From Kushneria pakistanensis (GTDB lineage: Bacteria; Pseudomonadota; Gammaproteobacteria; Pseudomonadales; Halomonadaceae): a stretch of 64,000 nucleotides of DNA. Shown here in pieces: positions 30,276 to 38,708 of the stretch. The DNA lies in contig NZ_BMZM01000002.1 of assembly GCF_014652795.1 (NCBI RefSeq), positions 870,025-934,024 of the forward strand, given 5' to 3'. Under the pieces are notes generated by a model. It saw only the letters and a list, made by a program, of their open reading frames with translations, was not told the origin of the DNA and made no database searches. The position numbers and the translations under genes are program-made. Positions within the stretch are counted from its first letter, which is position 1; each line of letters opens with the position of its first letter.

Positions 30276-31552
30276 CCATCGCCTTTTTGTTTGTAGCACT
30301 CTTCGTACTGCTGTTTTTAAGCGTGCCGATCGCGGTGTCGCTGGGACTTTCGGGCGCACTGACGATTCTGCTGTTCAGTCAGGACTCGATCCGCTCGCTG
30401 GCGATCAAGCTTTTCGAGACCTCCGAGCACTACACGCTGCTGGCGATTCCGTTTTTCCTCCTCTCCGGCGCCTTCATGACCAGCGGCGGTGTGGCGCGGC
30501 GACTGATCGACTTTGCCAACGCCTGCGTGGGCCACTTTCGCGGCGGCCTGCCGATCGCCTCGGTCATGGCCTGCGTGCTCTTTGCAGCACTCTCGGGTTC
30601 TTCCCCGGCGACCGTCGCCGCGGTGGGCTCGGTGGTGATCGCCGGCATGGTGCGCTCGGGCTATACGCAGTCGTTTGCCACTGGCATTGTCTGTAATGCC
30701 GGCACGCTGGGCATCCTGATTCCGCCATCGATCGTGATGGTGGTCTACGGTGCGGCCACCGAGACCTCGGTGGGCAAGCTCTTCATGGCAGGTGTGGTGC
30801 CGGGGCTGATGCTGGGGCTTCTTTTGATGATCGCGATCTACATCATCGCGCGCATCAAGAACATGCCGGCGCTGCCGCGGGTACCCTTGAGAGAGACGCT
30901 GGTGCTGGCGCGCAAGTCCTTCTGGGGGCTGTTGCTGATCGTGATCATTCTGGGCGGCATCTACACCGGCATGTTCACGCCCACCGAAGCCGCTGCGGTG
31001 GCGGCCGTGTATGCCGCGTTCGTGGCGCTGGTGGTCTATCGCGACATCAGCTGGCGGGAATGCCCGAAGGTGGTGCTGGAGGCGGCAAAGCTGAGCATCG
31101 TGCTGATGTTCATCATCGCCAACGCCATGCTCTTTGCCCATGTGCTCACCACCGAGCAGATTCCGCAGGCGATCACGGCGTGGGTGGTGGATCAGCAGTT
31201 CTCGCCGATTACCTTCCTGCTGGTGGTCAACATCATCCTGCTGGTGGCGGGCAGCTTCATGGAGCCCTCGGCGATCATTCTGATTCTGGCGCCGATTCTC
31301 TTCCCGATTGCCATGCAGCTGGGGATCGATCCGGTCCATCTGGGCATCATCATGGTAGTCAACATGGAGATCGGCATGCTCACGCCACCCACCGGGCTCA
31401 ACCTGTTCGTGGCCTCGGCCGTGACCGGTCAGCCGCTGACCGCGGTCATTCGTGCCTCGAGCCCGTGGCTTTTGCTGTTGATCAGTTTCCTGTTGCTGAT
31501 CACCTACGTACCCTTTATCTCGCTGGGACTGCCGGAACTGCTGGGCATGTAG
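30272..31552 (+). CDS. dctM: TRAP transporter large permease subunit (DctM family)
   Basis: This 426-residue permease of about 12 hydrophobic segments forms the sodium-driven channel of the TRAP system. Family motifs seen: AIPFFLLSGAFMTSGGVARR, ALSGSSPATVAAVGSVVI, GTLGILIPPSIVMVVYG and, towards the end, EIGMLTPPTGLNLFVAS. It is the last gene of the dctPQM operon and is followed by a strong terminator. Confidence 0.95.
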   Translation: MTIAFLFVALFVLLFLSVPIAVSLGLSGALTILLFSQDSIRSLAIKLFETSEHYTLLAIPFFLLSGAFMTSGGVARRLIDFANACVGHFRGGLPIASVMACVLFAALSGSSPATVAAVGSVVIAGMVRSGYTQSFATGIVCNAGTLGILIPPSIVMVVYGAATETSVGKLFMAGVVPGLMLGLLLMIAIYIIARIKNMPALPRVPLRETLVLARKSFWGLLLIVIILGGIYTGMFTPTEAAAVAAVYAAFVALVVYRDISWRECPKVVLEAAKLSIVLMFIIANAMLFAHVLTTEQIPQAITAWVVDQQFSPITFLLVVNIILLVAGSFMEPSAIILILAPILFPIAMQLGIDPVHLGIIMVVNMEIGMLTPPTGLNLFVASAVTGQPLTAVIRASSPWLLLLISFLLLITYVPFISLGLPELLGM

Positions 31553-31578
31553 AGACCCGCCAGCGAGTAGCAGGACAG

Positions 31579-31612
31579 CACACCGGGGCCAGGCGCCCCG
31601 GTGTGTGTTTTT
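31579..31612 (+). terminator. Rho-independent terminator of dctPQM
   Basis: CACACCGGGG and CCCCGGTGTG pair around a seven-base loop and are followed by TGTTTTT. Confidence 0.8.
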
Positions 31613-31635
31613 GGATCATCAGCACTGTCGATCCA

Positions 31636-32871
31636 TCAGGACTTTCGAGCGCCATCCTTTGAAACGACCGGGGATTTCTGCTGCTTGAGCGAGTCCATGA
31701 AGGTGTCGTCCAGCCCCAGATGCGCCTTGACCAGCTCCGGCGGCGTCAGCGCCAGCCACTGGTTCAGCGAAATGTCGGCGTAGTGATCGCTTTTGAACAG
31801 CTCCAGAAAGCGCATCGTGGTGTCGCCGGTGTTTTCGATGTAGTGGCCCATCGCAAACGGGATGTAGCCCACATCACCTTCGTGAACGTCGTAGGTGCGC
31901 GCCTCGCCCGCGCCGGCAAACACGCCCAGCCGGCCGGTGCCGCTGAGGTAGTACTGCCACTCGTCGTTGTTGGTGTGCCAGTGCAGCTCGCGCAGGCCGC
32001 CCGGTTCCAGCTCGACCAGCGCAGCGGCGATGGTTTTTGACACCTTGAACACGGAGGAGTCGGTGATACGCACCGTGCCGCCGGGCGTCTTGATCGGCTC
32101 CTGCTGGAGCATCCGGTGGCTGAAGGGCTCCGAGACCTCATCGGCGCCTTTCGGTTTCACGCTGTCCAGCGAGCCCGGCACCTTGCCGGCGAAGATGTAC
32201 TCCTCGCTGGGGTCGGGCGTGTTGCCGACATGAGAGGGATCAATGCCGAAGTTCTTGGCCAGCACCTCCTTGGGGATGTGCTTGAACCAGTCGCTCAACA
32301 GGAAAGTGGAGTTTTCATCAAAGCCGCCGTCATCGAAGGCCAGCAGAAACTCGCAGCCGTCCGGGCCCAGGCCCTGGATTGAGTGGGGGATGCCTGGCGG
32401 GAAGTACCACAGGTCGCCGACTTCGACGTCATCGACGAAGTAGTTGCCATCGGTGTCCACAGCGGTGATGCGCGCCTTGCCGTAGGTCATGTAGGCCCAC
32501 TCGGCTTCCTTGTGCCAGTGCAGCTCGCGAATGCCGCCTTCGTTAAGGCGCATGTCGACGCCGGCGATGGTGGTGGAGACGGGCAGCTCGCGCTCGGTGA
32601 CCTGGCGGGTCCAGCCGCCGCTTTCCTGACGCACGTGGGCGTCACCAAAGGGGAATCGCAGGTTGGGCAGGGTGCCGCTGTCGGTGGACGGCGGGTTCAT
32701 CAGGGTGGGGTTGTCACGGTCAATGGTGGTGTTGCGCGGCCCCGGGTCATCGCCGCCGACGCCGTCCTGGCGTTGAGGTTTGGGAACGGTCTGGGCGTAG
32801 GCGCCGGAGGCGACCGCCACGGTACTGAACATGCCGGCAGCCACGAAGCTGCGTCGCGTCAGATTCTTCAT
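31636..32871 (-). CDS. oxdC: Oxalate decarboxylase (bicupin), Tat-exported
   Basis: This 411-residue manganese enzyme splits oxalate to formate and CO2. An N-terminal Tat signal (TRRSFVAAG, cleavage near AYAQT) predicts export of the folded protein. Two cupin domains each keep the metal triad: ELHWHKEAEWAYMTYG with PGIPHSIQG, and ELHWHTNNDEWQYYLSG with FAMGHYIEN. The lid over the N-terminal site reads DENST, retaining the glutamate that marks decarboxylases rather than oxidases (Bacillus: SENST). ATG 32871 has AGGA upstream. It is convergent with dctM and divergent from the fumarase gene; a periplasmic enzyme would consume oxalate and protons outside the cytoplasm. Confidence 0.9.
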   Translation of the reverse strand: MKNLTRRSFVAAGMFSTVAVASGAYAQTVPKPQRQDGVGGDDPGPRNTTIDRDNPTLMNPPSTDSGTLPNLRFPFGDAHVRQESGGWTRQVTERELPVSTTIAGVDMRLNEGGIRELHWHKEAEWAYMTYGKARITAVDTDGNYFVDDVEVGDLWYFPPGIPHSIQGLGPDGCEFLLAFDDGGFDENSTFLLSDWFKHIPKEVLAKNFGIDPSHVGNTPDPSEEYIFAGKVPGSLDSVKPKGADEVSEPFSHRMLQQEPIKTPGGTVRITDSSVFKVSKTIAAALVELEPGGLRELHWHTNNDEWQYYLSGTGRLGVFAGAGEARTYDVHEGDVGYIPFAMGHYIENTGDTTMRFLELFKSDHYADISLNQWLALTPPELVKAHLGLDDTFMDSLKQQKSPVVSKDGARKS

Positions 32872-33205
32872 CGCTAAATCCTGTCCTTTGAACCGGAAAA
32901 AACGGACCAGATGCATGGGATGGCCTGGCCCCTGCTGCACCGCCTTGTCGAACGCTGTTCGATGGGGTCTCTACACACTTAAGCCATTCTTAAAGCGATC
33001 GCAAATTTTAAACATGGATTAAGTGTTAATTTTTGTTTCCGGTGATCGCTTTATCAGCAATGTCTTTTCTGCAGGCTCGGGCGCGTTGATGGTGCCGGCT
33101 GTACGGCAGGCGTATGATGCTGACCGCCGGGGGCTCACTTCGACCGGATGACGCGCCAAAAAAGTGCGTCGCTTGAGAATCGAAAGGAACAAGGAAAAAC
33201 GCTTC
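32872..33205. promoter_or_regulatory. Divergent promoter region oxdC/fumarase with interleaved inverted repeats
   Basis: An AT-rich core (32975-33055) contains two perfect inverted repeats whose arms interleave: ACACTTAA at 32975-32982 with TTAAGTGT at 33019-33026, and TAAAGCGATC at 32991-33000 with GATCGCTTTA at 33044-33053. Such paired arms fit an operator array for a dimeric regulator that loops DNA, or RNA pairing. No gene is seen here. Confidence 0.45.
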
Positions 33206-34708
33206 ATGACCGTGATTCGCCAGAATGACCTGATCGACAGCATCACCGACGCGCTGCAGTACATCTCCTATTACCACCCGAAGGATTTCATTGACGCCAT
33301 GCATCAGGCGTATCAGCGCGAGGAGAACCCCGCGGCGCGTGATGCCATCGCCCAGATCCTGATCAATTCGCGCATGTGCGCCACCGGCCACCGCCCCATC
33401 TGTCAGGACACCGGCATCGTCACCGTGTTCATCAACGTGGGCATGCAGGTGCAGTGGGACGCCGACATGAGCCTGGATGACATGATCAATGAGGGTGTAC
33501 GTCGGGCCTACAATCATCCGGACAACATTCTGCGCGCCTCCATTCTTGAAGATCCGGACGGCGCGCGGCGCAACACGAAGGACAACACGCCGGCGATCAT
33601 TCATCACCGGCTGGTACCGGGCGATCAGGTCGAGATTCACGTGGCGGCCAAGGGGGGCGGCAGCGAGGCGAAGTCGAAGTTCGCCATGCTCAACCCCTCC
33701 GACAGCGTGGTGGACTGGGTGCTGGAGCAGGTGCCGAAGATGGGTGCCGGCTGGTGTCCGCCGGGCATGCTGGGCATCGGGATCGGCGGCACCGCTGAGC
33801 AGGCGATGAAGATGGCCAAGGAGTCGCTGCTCGACCCGATCGATATTCAGGACCTGCAGGCCCGCGGTGCCTCGAACCGGCCCGAGGAGCTGCGCCTGGA
33901 GCTGTTCGAGAAGGTCAACCGCCTTGGCATCGGCGCCCAGGGCCTGGGCGGGCTGACCACAGTGCTGGATATCAAGGTCAAGGACTGCCCGACTCACGCG
34001 GCCAACAAGCCGGTGGCGATCATCCCCAACTGTGCGGCCACCCGCCACGTGCACTTTCATCTCGACGGCAGCGGCCCGGCGCGCCTGCCGGTACCGGAAA
34101 TCGACGACTGGCCGGAAATTGCCTGGGAGGCGGGCGAGGGCGTCAAGCGCGTCAATCTCGATGCCATTACGCCGGAAGAAGTGGCCACCTGGTCACCGGG
34201 TGACACGCTGCTGCTCTCCGGCAAGCTGCTGACCGGACGTGATGCCGCGCACAAGCGCATGGTCGACATGATCTCGAAGGGCGAGCCGCTGCCGGTCGAT
34301 CTCAAGGGCCGCTTCATCTACTACGTTGGCCCCGTCGATCCGATGGATGGTGAGGTGGTGGGGCCGGCCGGACCGACCACCGCCACGCGCATGGACAAGT
34401 TCACCCGCACCATTCTGGAGGAGACCGGTCTTCTGGGCATGGTGGGCAAGTCCGAGCGCGGGCCGAGTGCGATCGAGGCCATTCGCGACCACGGCGCGGC
34501 CTATCTGATGGCCGTCGGCGGGGCCGCCTATCTGGTCGCCCAGGCGATCAAGGGCGCGAAGGTGCTGGCCTTTGAGGATCTCGGCATGGAAGCCATCTAC
34601 GAGTTCGATGTGAAGGATATGCCGGTGACCGTGGCGGTAGACGCCCGCGGTGACAGCGTGCACACGCTGGGGCCGGCCAAATGGCAGGAGATCATCGCCC
34701 GGCGTTGA
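33206..34708 (+). CDS. Fumarate hydratase, class I (iron-sulfur type)
   Basis: This 500-residue [4Fe-4S] hydro-lyase interconverts fumarate and malate. Both halves of the class I family are fused: the N-terminal alpha-type domain (MCATGHRPICQDTGIVTVF, KGGGSEAKSKFAML, GIGIGGTAEQA) and the C-terminal beta-type domain (LSGKLLTGRDAAHKRM, YVGPVDPMDGEVVGPAGPTT). Cysteines in ICQDTG, KDCPTH and IPNCAATRH are candidates for cluster ligands. The ATG at 33206 follows AAGGA. It is slightly shorter than E. coli FumA/B (548). A dicarboxylate TRAP transporter 1.7 kb away fits C4-acid use. Confidence 0.93.
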   Translation: MTVIRQNDLIDSITDALQYISYYHPKDFIDAMHQAYQREENPAARDAIAQILINSRMCATGHRPICQDTGIVTVFINVGMQVQWDADMSLDDMINEGVRRAYNHPDNILRASILEDPDGARRNTKDNTPAIIHHRLVPGDQVEIHVAAKGGGSEAKSKFAMLNPSDSVVDWVLEQVPKMGAGWCPPGMLGIGIGGTAEQAMKMAKESLLDPIDIQDLQARGASNRPEELRLELFEKVNRLGIGAQGLGGLTTVLDIKVKDCPTHAANKPVAIIPNCAATRHVHFHLDGSGPARLPVPEIDDWPEIAWEAGEGVKRVNLDAITPEEVATWSPGDTLLLSGKLLTGRDAAHKRMVDMISKGEPLPVDLKGRFIYYVGPVDPMDGEVVGPAGPTTATRMDKFTRTILEETGLLGMVGKSERGPSAIEAIRDHGAAYLMAVGGAAYLVAQAIKGAKVLAFEDLGMEAIYEFDVKDMPVTVAVDARGDSVHTLGPAKWQEIIARR

Positions 34709-34735
34709 GCCCTGCGATTGTCATATCGGCCTGCT

Positions 34736-34760
34736 GCGCCGCCCCTGTCCGGGGCGGCGC
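34736..34760 (+). terminator. Terminator hairpin after the fumarase gene
   Basis: GCGCCGCCCC and GGGGCGGCGC make a perfect ten-base stem with a five-base loop, 28 bases after the stop. It has no T run. Confidence 0.55.
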
Positions 34761-34859
34761 TGTCGTATCGGGCATGGTCATTGAGCGGGCGCACTTAACG
34801 TGTCCGGATGACGATGGTCTAATAACGGTCTTTATCCTTACCCTTCAAGCGAGGCAGCC

Positions 34860-35276
34860 ATGGCCGGTCATCACGGCAACAACGAGGACCCCGGTGCAGC
34901 ACTGGGATTCATGGGGCGACTCAGTGGCGCCATGGTCGCGCCGGTCGCGGTCTACATGCTGCTGTGGCAGGTGGGAATGGGGCTGGTCAACGAGTACGCC
35001 GGTTCTGCACAACAGGCGACGAGAATCAGCATCCTGTCCGTGGCGATCCCGGCATTGGGGGTACTGGCCTCGGTTGTCATTGCTGGTCGCCGCTCCGGCG
35101 TGCTGCTCGGTGGCGGCGTCATGCTGTTCTTTTTTGCCTATCTCTATCTTTCCACGGCGGCAACGCTTGAGTGGAAGCCACCGCTTTTGACCCTGCTGGG
35201 TGTGGCGCTGGCCGCGGTGTTTGCACGCTGGTGTCCGACCATGGGTGAGGAGCTTTTCAACCTGAAGCGGCACTAG
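34860..35276 (+). CDS. Small integral membrane protein of unknown function
   Basis: This 138-residue protein has a short polar N-terminus and four hydrophobic segments (around residues 24-45, 57-75, 80-100 and 107-122), ending in a charged tail (GEELFNLKRH). ATG 34860 is preceded by GAGG. I recognise no family. It sits alone between the fumarase gene and the first gluconate permease, in the same direction. Confidence 0.65.
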   Translation: MAGHHGNNEDPGAALGFMGRLSGAMVAPVAVYMLLWQVGMGLVNEYAGSAQQATRISILSVAIPALGVLASVVIAGRRSGVLLGGGVMLFFFAYLYLSTAATLEWKPPLLTLLGVALAAVFARWCPTMGEELFNLKRH

Positions 35277-35371
35277 CGCAAGTCGCACTGTGCCATCCTG
35301 ATATTATCCCTTGTGCTATAGACTTAGGTCTGATTCCGGGGGGTGTCCCCTCCTGTAAGATGCCTCGAGCC

Positions 35372-35385
35372 GTAACGTTCGTTAC
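35372..35385 (+). promoter_or_regulatory. Inverted repeat upstream of the first gluconate permease
   Basis: GTAACG-TT-CGTTAC is a perfect 14-base inverted repeat 30 bases before the permease start. Its GTTAC half-sites resemble those of LacI-type GntR/IdnR operators, so it may control the gntP-idnO-idnD unit; no such regulator is present in the window. Confidence 0.4.
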
Positions 35386-35414
35386 CGGCAGGGAGTCGTT
35401 CAAGGGGACAAAAA

Positions 35415-36794
35415 ATGGATGGTTGGACACAGACAATGACGGCTGGTCCCCTGCTGGGGATCGCTGCGGCGGCCATCGCTGCGCTGCTGATACTGGTGAT
35501 TCGTTTCAAGCTGCATGCCTTTCTGGCCCTGATTCTGGTCAGTCTGATCACCGCCTTTGCCACCGGCATCCCGGTCAATCAGATCGTGCCGACGCTGGTC
35601 AACAACTTCGGCAAGACCCTGGGCGCGGTAGCGCTGCTGGTGGGTCTTGGCGCCATGCTGGGGCGGCTGGTTGAAAACTCCGGCGGTGCCCGGGTGCTGG
35701 CCGATCGCATGATCGAGCTGTTCGGCGAAAGGCGCGCGCCGCTGGCGCTCGGGGTGGCCTCGCTTCTGATGGGCTTTCCGATCTTTTTTGACGCCGGTCT
35801 GATCGTCATGCTGCCGATCGTCTTTGCCGTGGCGCGTCGTCTGGGCGGGCCGATCCTTTTGTATGCCATCCCCACGGCAGCGGCGTTTTCCGTCATGCAC
35901 GTGTTCGTGCCGCCGCACCCCGGGCCGGTCACGGCCTCCGAGCTTTACGGCGCCAATTTGGGTGTTCTGATGCTGGCCGGCCTCGTGATCGTTTTGCCCA
36001 TGTGGTATCTCTCCGGCTACCTGTGGGGCAAGTTCTGCGCGAAACACTACAGCTTTCAGCTCTCCGAGAGTCTTTTCGGCAAGGTCGACAATGACGAGAT
36101 CAGAAATCCGCCGACGGTAGGTACCGTTATCGCCATGCTGCTGCTGCCGCTGGTGCTGATCTTCATGAATACGGGCCTTGATTTCCTGCGTGCCGCCGGC
36201 ATGGCCGATCCTGATCAGACCTGGTTTCAGGTACTGTCTACGCTGGGCAGCACACCGATTGCGCTGTTGATCTCGGTGCTGGTCGCCACCATCGTGCTGG
36301 GCACGCGTCGCGGTGAAAACGGCAGTGCGATCGAAAAGATTCTGGAAAGCTCGCTGGGGCCGATCTGCTCGGTGGTACTGATCACCGGTGCCGGCGGCAT
36401 GTTCGGCGGCGTCCTGCGCGCCTCGGGGATTGGCGATGCGCTGGCGGATTCCCTGGGTGATCTGGGACTGCCGGTTATCGTGGCGGCCTACGTGGTGGCC
36501 GTGGCAATGCGTCTGGCCCAGGGTTCCGCGACCGTGGCGCTGGTGACGGCGGCCGGCCTCATGGCGCCTGCCGTGGCAATGGGGGATTACAGCACCATGC
36601 AGATTATTGCGGTGACCCTGGCCACGGCCGCCGGCTCCGTGTTTGCCGGTCACGTCAACGACTCGGGCTTCTGGCTGGTCGGGCGTCTGCTGGGCATGGA
36701 TGTGCGCACCACGCTCAAGACCTGGACCGTTCAACAGACCATCGAGTCAGTGGTTGGCTTCGTGCTTGCCTATATCATGTTCATTATTTTCTAA
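35415..36794 (+). CDS. gntP: GntP-family gluconate/sugar-acid permease (first copy)
   Basis: This 459-residue proton-coupled permease has about 12-14 membrane segments and GntP hallmarks: GPLLGIAAAAIAALLILVIR at the N-terminus, GFPIFFDAGLIVMLPIVFAV, HVFVPPHPGPVTASELYGAN and GAGGMFGGVLRASGIGDAL. ATG 35415 has AAGGGGA six bases upstream. The SDR gene idnO follows 11 bases after the stop, so permease and 5-ketogluconate reductase are co-transcribed. L-idonate, 5-ketogluconate or gluconate are the likely substrates. A close paralogue is at 41141. Confidence 0.92.
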   Translation: MDGWTQTMTAGPLLGIAAAAIAALLILVIRFKLHAFLALILVSLITAFATGIPVNQIVPTLVNNFGKTLGAVALLVGLGAMLGRLVENSGGARVLADRMIELFGERRAPLALGVASLLMGFPIFFDAGLIVMLPIVFAVARRLGGPILLYAIPTAAAFSVMHVFVPPHPGPVTASELYGANLGVLMLAGLVIVLPMWYLSGYLWGKFCAKHYSFQLSESLFGKVDNDEIRNPPTVGTVIAMLLLPLVLIFMNTGLDFLRAAGMADPDQTWFQVLSTLGSTPIALLISVLVATIVLGTRRGENGSAIEKILESSLGPICSVVLITGAGGMFGGVLRASGIGDALADSLGDLGLPVIVAAYVVAVAMRLAQGSATVALVTAAGLMAPAVAMGDYSTMQIIAVTLATAAGSVFAGHVNDSGFWLVGRLLGMDVRTTLKTWTVQQTIESVVGFVLAYIMFIIF

Positions 36795-36805
36795 AGGAAG
36801 TTTCC

Positions 36806-37576
36806 ATGGCGGTTAACCCGTTTGACATCAAGGGAAGACTGGCGCTGATTACCGGCTCCTCGCGCGGGCTGGGATACGCCCTGGCCCACGGGCTGGCCGA
36901 GCAGGGCGCTCGCGTGATCATTCACGGGCGCAGTGAGGACACGGTCAATCAGGCCGTGCGTGCCATTGCTGATGCCACCGGCACCGAGGTGTTCGGGGTG
37001 ACCTTTGATGTCACACGCAGTGAAGACGTCAGGGCGGCACTGACCGACCTGGTCGACACCCATGGCGTGCCGGACATTCTGGTCAACAACGCCGGGCTTC
37101 AGCGTCGCGCACCGTTTACCGAGTTTGATCCCGACGACTGGGATGCGGTGATCGCCACCAACCTGTCCAGCACGTTCTATGTGGCCAATGCGCTGGGGCG
37201 TCACATGGCCGAGCGCGGCAACGGCAAGATCGTCAATATCGGTTCGGTACAGTCGATGCTGGCCCGCCAGACCATTGCCCCCTACTCGGCCTCCAAGGGC
37301 GGCGTTGTCATGCTGACCAAGGGCATGGCGGCGGATCTGGCGCGCTTTAACATCCAGGTCAACTGCATCTCGCCGGGCTATTTCAAGACCGACATGAATA
37401 CGGCGCTGTGGCAGGACGAGGCATTCAACAACTGGGTCGAGAATCGCACGCCGGCGCAGCGCTGGGGCAATGTCCAGGAGCTGGTCGGCACGCTGCTCTA
37501 TCTCTGCTCGGACGCTTCAAGCTTTGTCTCGGGACAGAACATCTTCGTGGATGGTGGCATGACTTCGGTGGTCTAA
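36806..37576 (+). CDS. idnO: Gluconate 5-dehydrogenase / 5-keto-D-gluconate reductase (SDR)
   Basis: This 256-residue SDR has TGSSRGLGYALA at residues 17-28, the NNAGLQRR motif, the catalytic serine in NIGSVQSMLAR and YSASKGG as the YxxxK pair. The closing DGGMTSVV is typical. The segment QRRAPFTEFDPDDWDAVI and overall length (256 against 254) agree with IdnO, which reduces 5-ketogluconate to gluconate. It lies between a GntP permease and idnD, as in idonate clusters. An exact substrate cannot be proved from sequence. Confidence 0.88.
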   Translation: MAVNPFDIKGRLALITGSSRGLGYALAHGLAEQGARVIIHGRSEDTVNQAVRAIADATGTEVFGVTFDVTRSEDVRAALTDLVDTHGVPDILVNNAGLQRRAPFTEFDPDDWDAVIATNLSSTFYVANALGRHMAERGNGKIVNIGSVQSMLARQTIAPYSASKGGVVMLTKGMAADLARFNIQVNCISPGYFKTDMNTALWQDEAFNNWVENRTPAQRWGNVQELVGTLLYLCSDASSFVSGQNIFVDGGMTSVV

Positions 37577-37585
37577 CGTTTTACA

Positions 37586-37607
37586 GCAGGGGCCTTCAGG
37601 CCCCTGC
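37586..37607 (+). terminator. Intercistronic hairpin between idnO and idnD
   Basis: GCAGGGGCC and GGCCCCTGC pair around TTCA, followed by a short T-rich stretch (GTCTTTGTCC). It may partly terminate or stabilise the upstream transcript. Confidence 0.5.
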
Positions 37608-37652
37608 GCTGTCTTTGTCCCCCCTATTTTGCATGTGTAACGGAGCATGACG

Positions 37653-38669
37653 ATGAAAGCACTGGTCATTCATGGCAAGCAGGATCTGCGCGAGCAGGAG
37701 TGGGAAACCCCCGAACCGCAGGACGGACAGGTGCGGGTACGCATCGCCTGGGGCGGCATCTGCGGCTCCGATCTGCACTACTACCACGAAGGGGCCAACG
37801 GCGCCTTTGTGGTGCGCGAACCGCTGATTCCGGGCCACGAGCTTTCCGGCACTATCGATCTGGACCCGTCGGGTGAGCTGGCGCCGGGTACGCCGGTGAC
37901 CTTCCATCCGGCGACCTTCGGCGAATGTCAGCCGGGTCTGGAAGCGTTGCCGCACCTGTGGCCGAAGGGCGCCTATCTGGGCTCGGCCTCGACCACACCT
38001 CATACCCAGGGCGGCATGAGCGAATACCTGGTGGTGACGCGAGGCATGATTCGCGTACTGCCCGAGGGGCTCTCGCTCAAGCGCGCCGCACTGACCGAAC
38101 CGCTGGCCGTGGCGCTGCATGGCATCAACGTGGCTGGCGGTGTCGAGGGCAAGCGGGTGCTGGTGTGCGGCTCCGGCCCGATCGGGCTTCTGACCGCTGC
38201 CGCCGCACTGGCAAAGGGCGCGCGTGAAGTGACCGCCACTGACGTGTTTGAAGGCCCGCTTGAGCGTGCGCGTGGACTCGGTGTGCATCACACCATTCGC
38301 ATCGGTGAGCAGACGCCCGAGGCTGAAGCCTATGATGTGGCGCTGGAGTGCTCCGGCGTGCCGGCCTCGATCGACACCGCCATTCGCGCCGTGCGTCGGG
38401 CAGGGGTCATCGCCCAGATCGGCATGATGGGCGCCGGTCCCCAGCCGCTGGAGCTGGCCATGCTGATCTCCAAGGAGATTCAGCTCAGGGGCTGCTTCCG
38501 TTTCAATCAGGAAGTGGACGAGGCCATCGAGCTGCTGGCGCGTGATGATCGCTTTGATCAGGTCATCACTCATGAAGTACCGGCCGACCAGGCCATCGAT
38601 GCCTTTGCCACGGCGAAGGACGCTCAGGTCTCCGGCAAGGTACTGGTACAGCTCTGGCCGCAGGGCTGA
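37653..38669 (+). CDS. idnD: L-idonate 5-dehydrogenase-like zinc alcohol dehydrogenase
   Basis: This 338-residue medium-chain dehydrogenase would oxidise L-idonate to 5-ketogluconate. Catalytic zinc ligands are present in GGICGSDLHYYHEG and IPGHELSG, and the NAD-binding motif is VCGSGPIGLL. TEPLAVALHGINVAG and the late KEIQLRGCFRF match IdnD. The structural-zinc lobe is unusual: where E. coli IdnD has four cysteines, this protein reads ATFGECQPGLEALPHLWPKG with a single cysteine. The ATG at 37653 has GGAG seven bases upstream, which rules out 37647. It is downstream of idnO, upstream of a 2-hydroxyacid dehydrogenase. Confidence 0.85.
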   Translation: MKALVIHGKQDLREQEWETPEPQDGQVRVRIAWGGICGSDLHYYHEGANGAFVVREPLIPGHELSGTIDLDPSGELAPGTPVTFHPATFGECQPGLEALPHLWPKGAYLGSASTTPHTQGGMSEYLVVTRGMIRVLPEGLSLKRAALTEPLAVALHGINVAGGVEGKRVLVCGSGPIGLLTAAAALAKGAREVTATDVFEGPLERARGLGVHHTIRIGEQTPEAEAYDVALECSGVPASIDTAIRAVRRAGVIAQIGMMGAGPQPLELAMLISKEIQLRGCFRFNQEVDEAIELLARDDRFDQVITHEVPADQAIDAFATAKDAQVSGKVLVQLWPQG

Positions 38670-38708
38670 GAGACGTACTGACCGGTGCCGACCGCATGGG
38701 AGAGTGAG

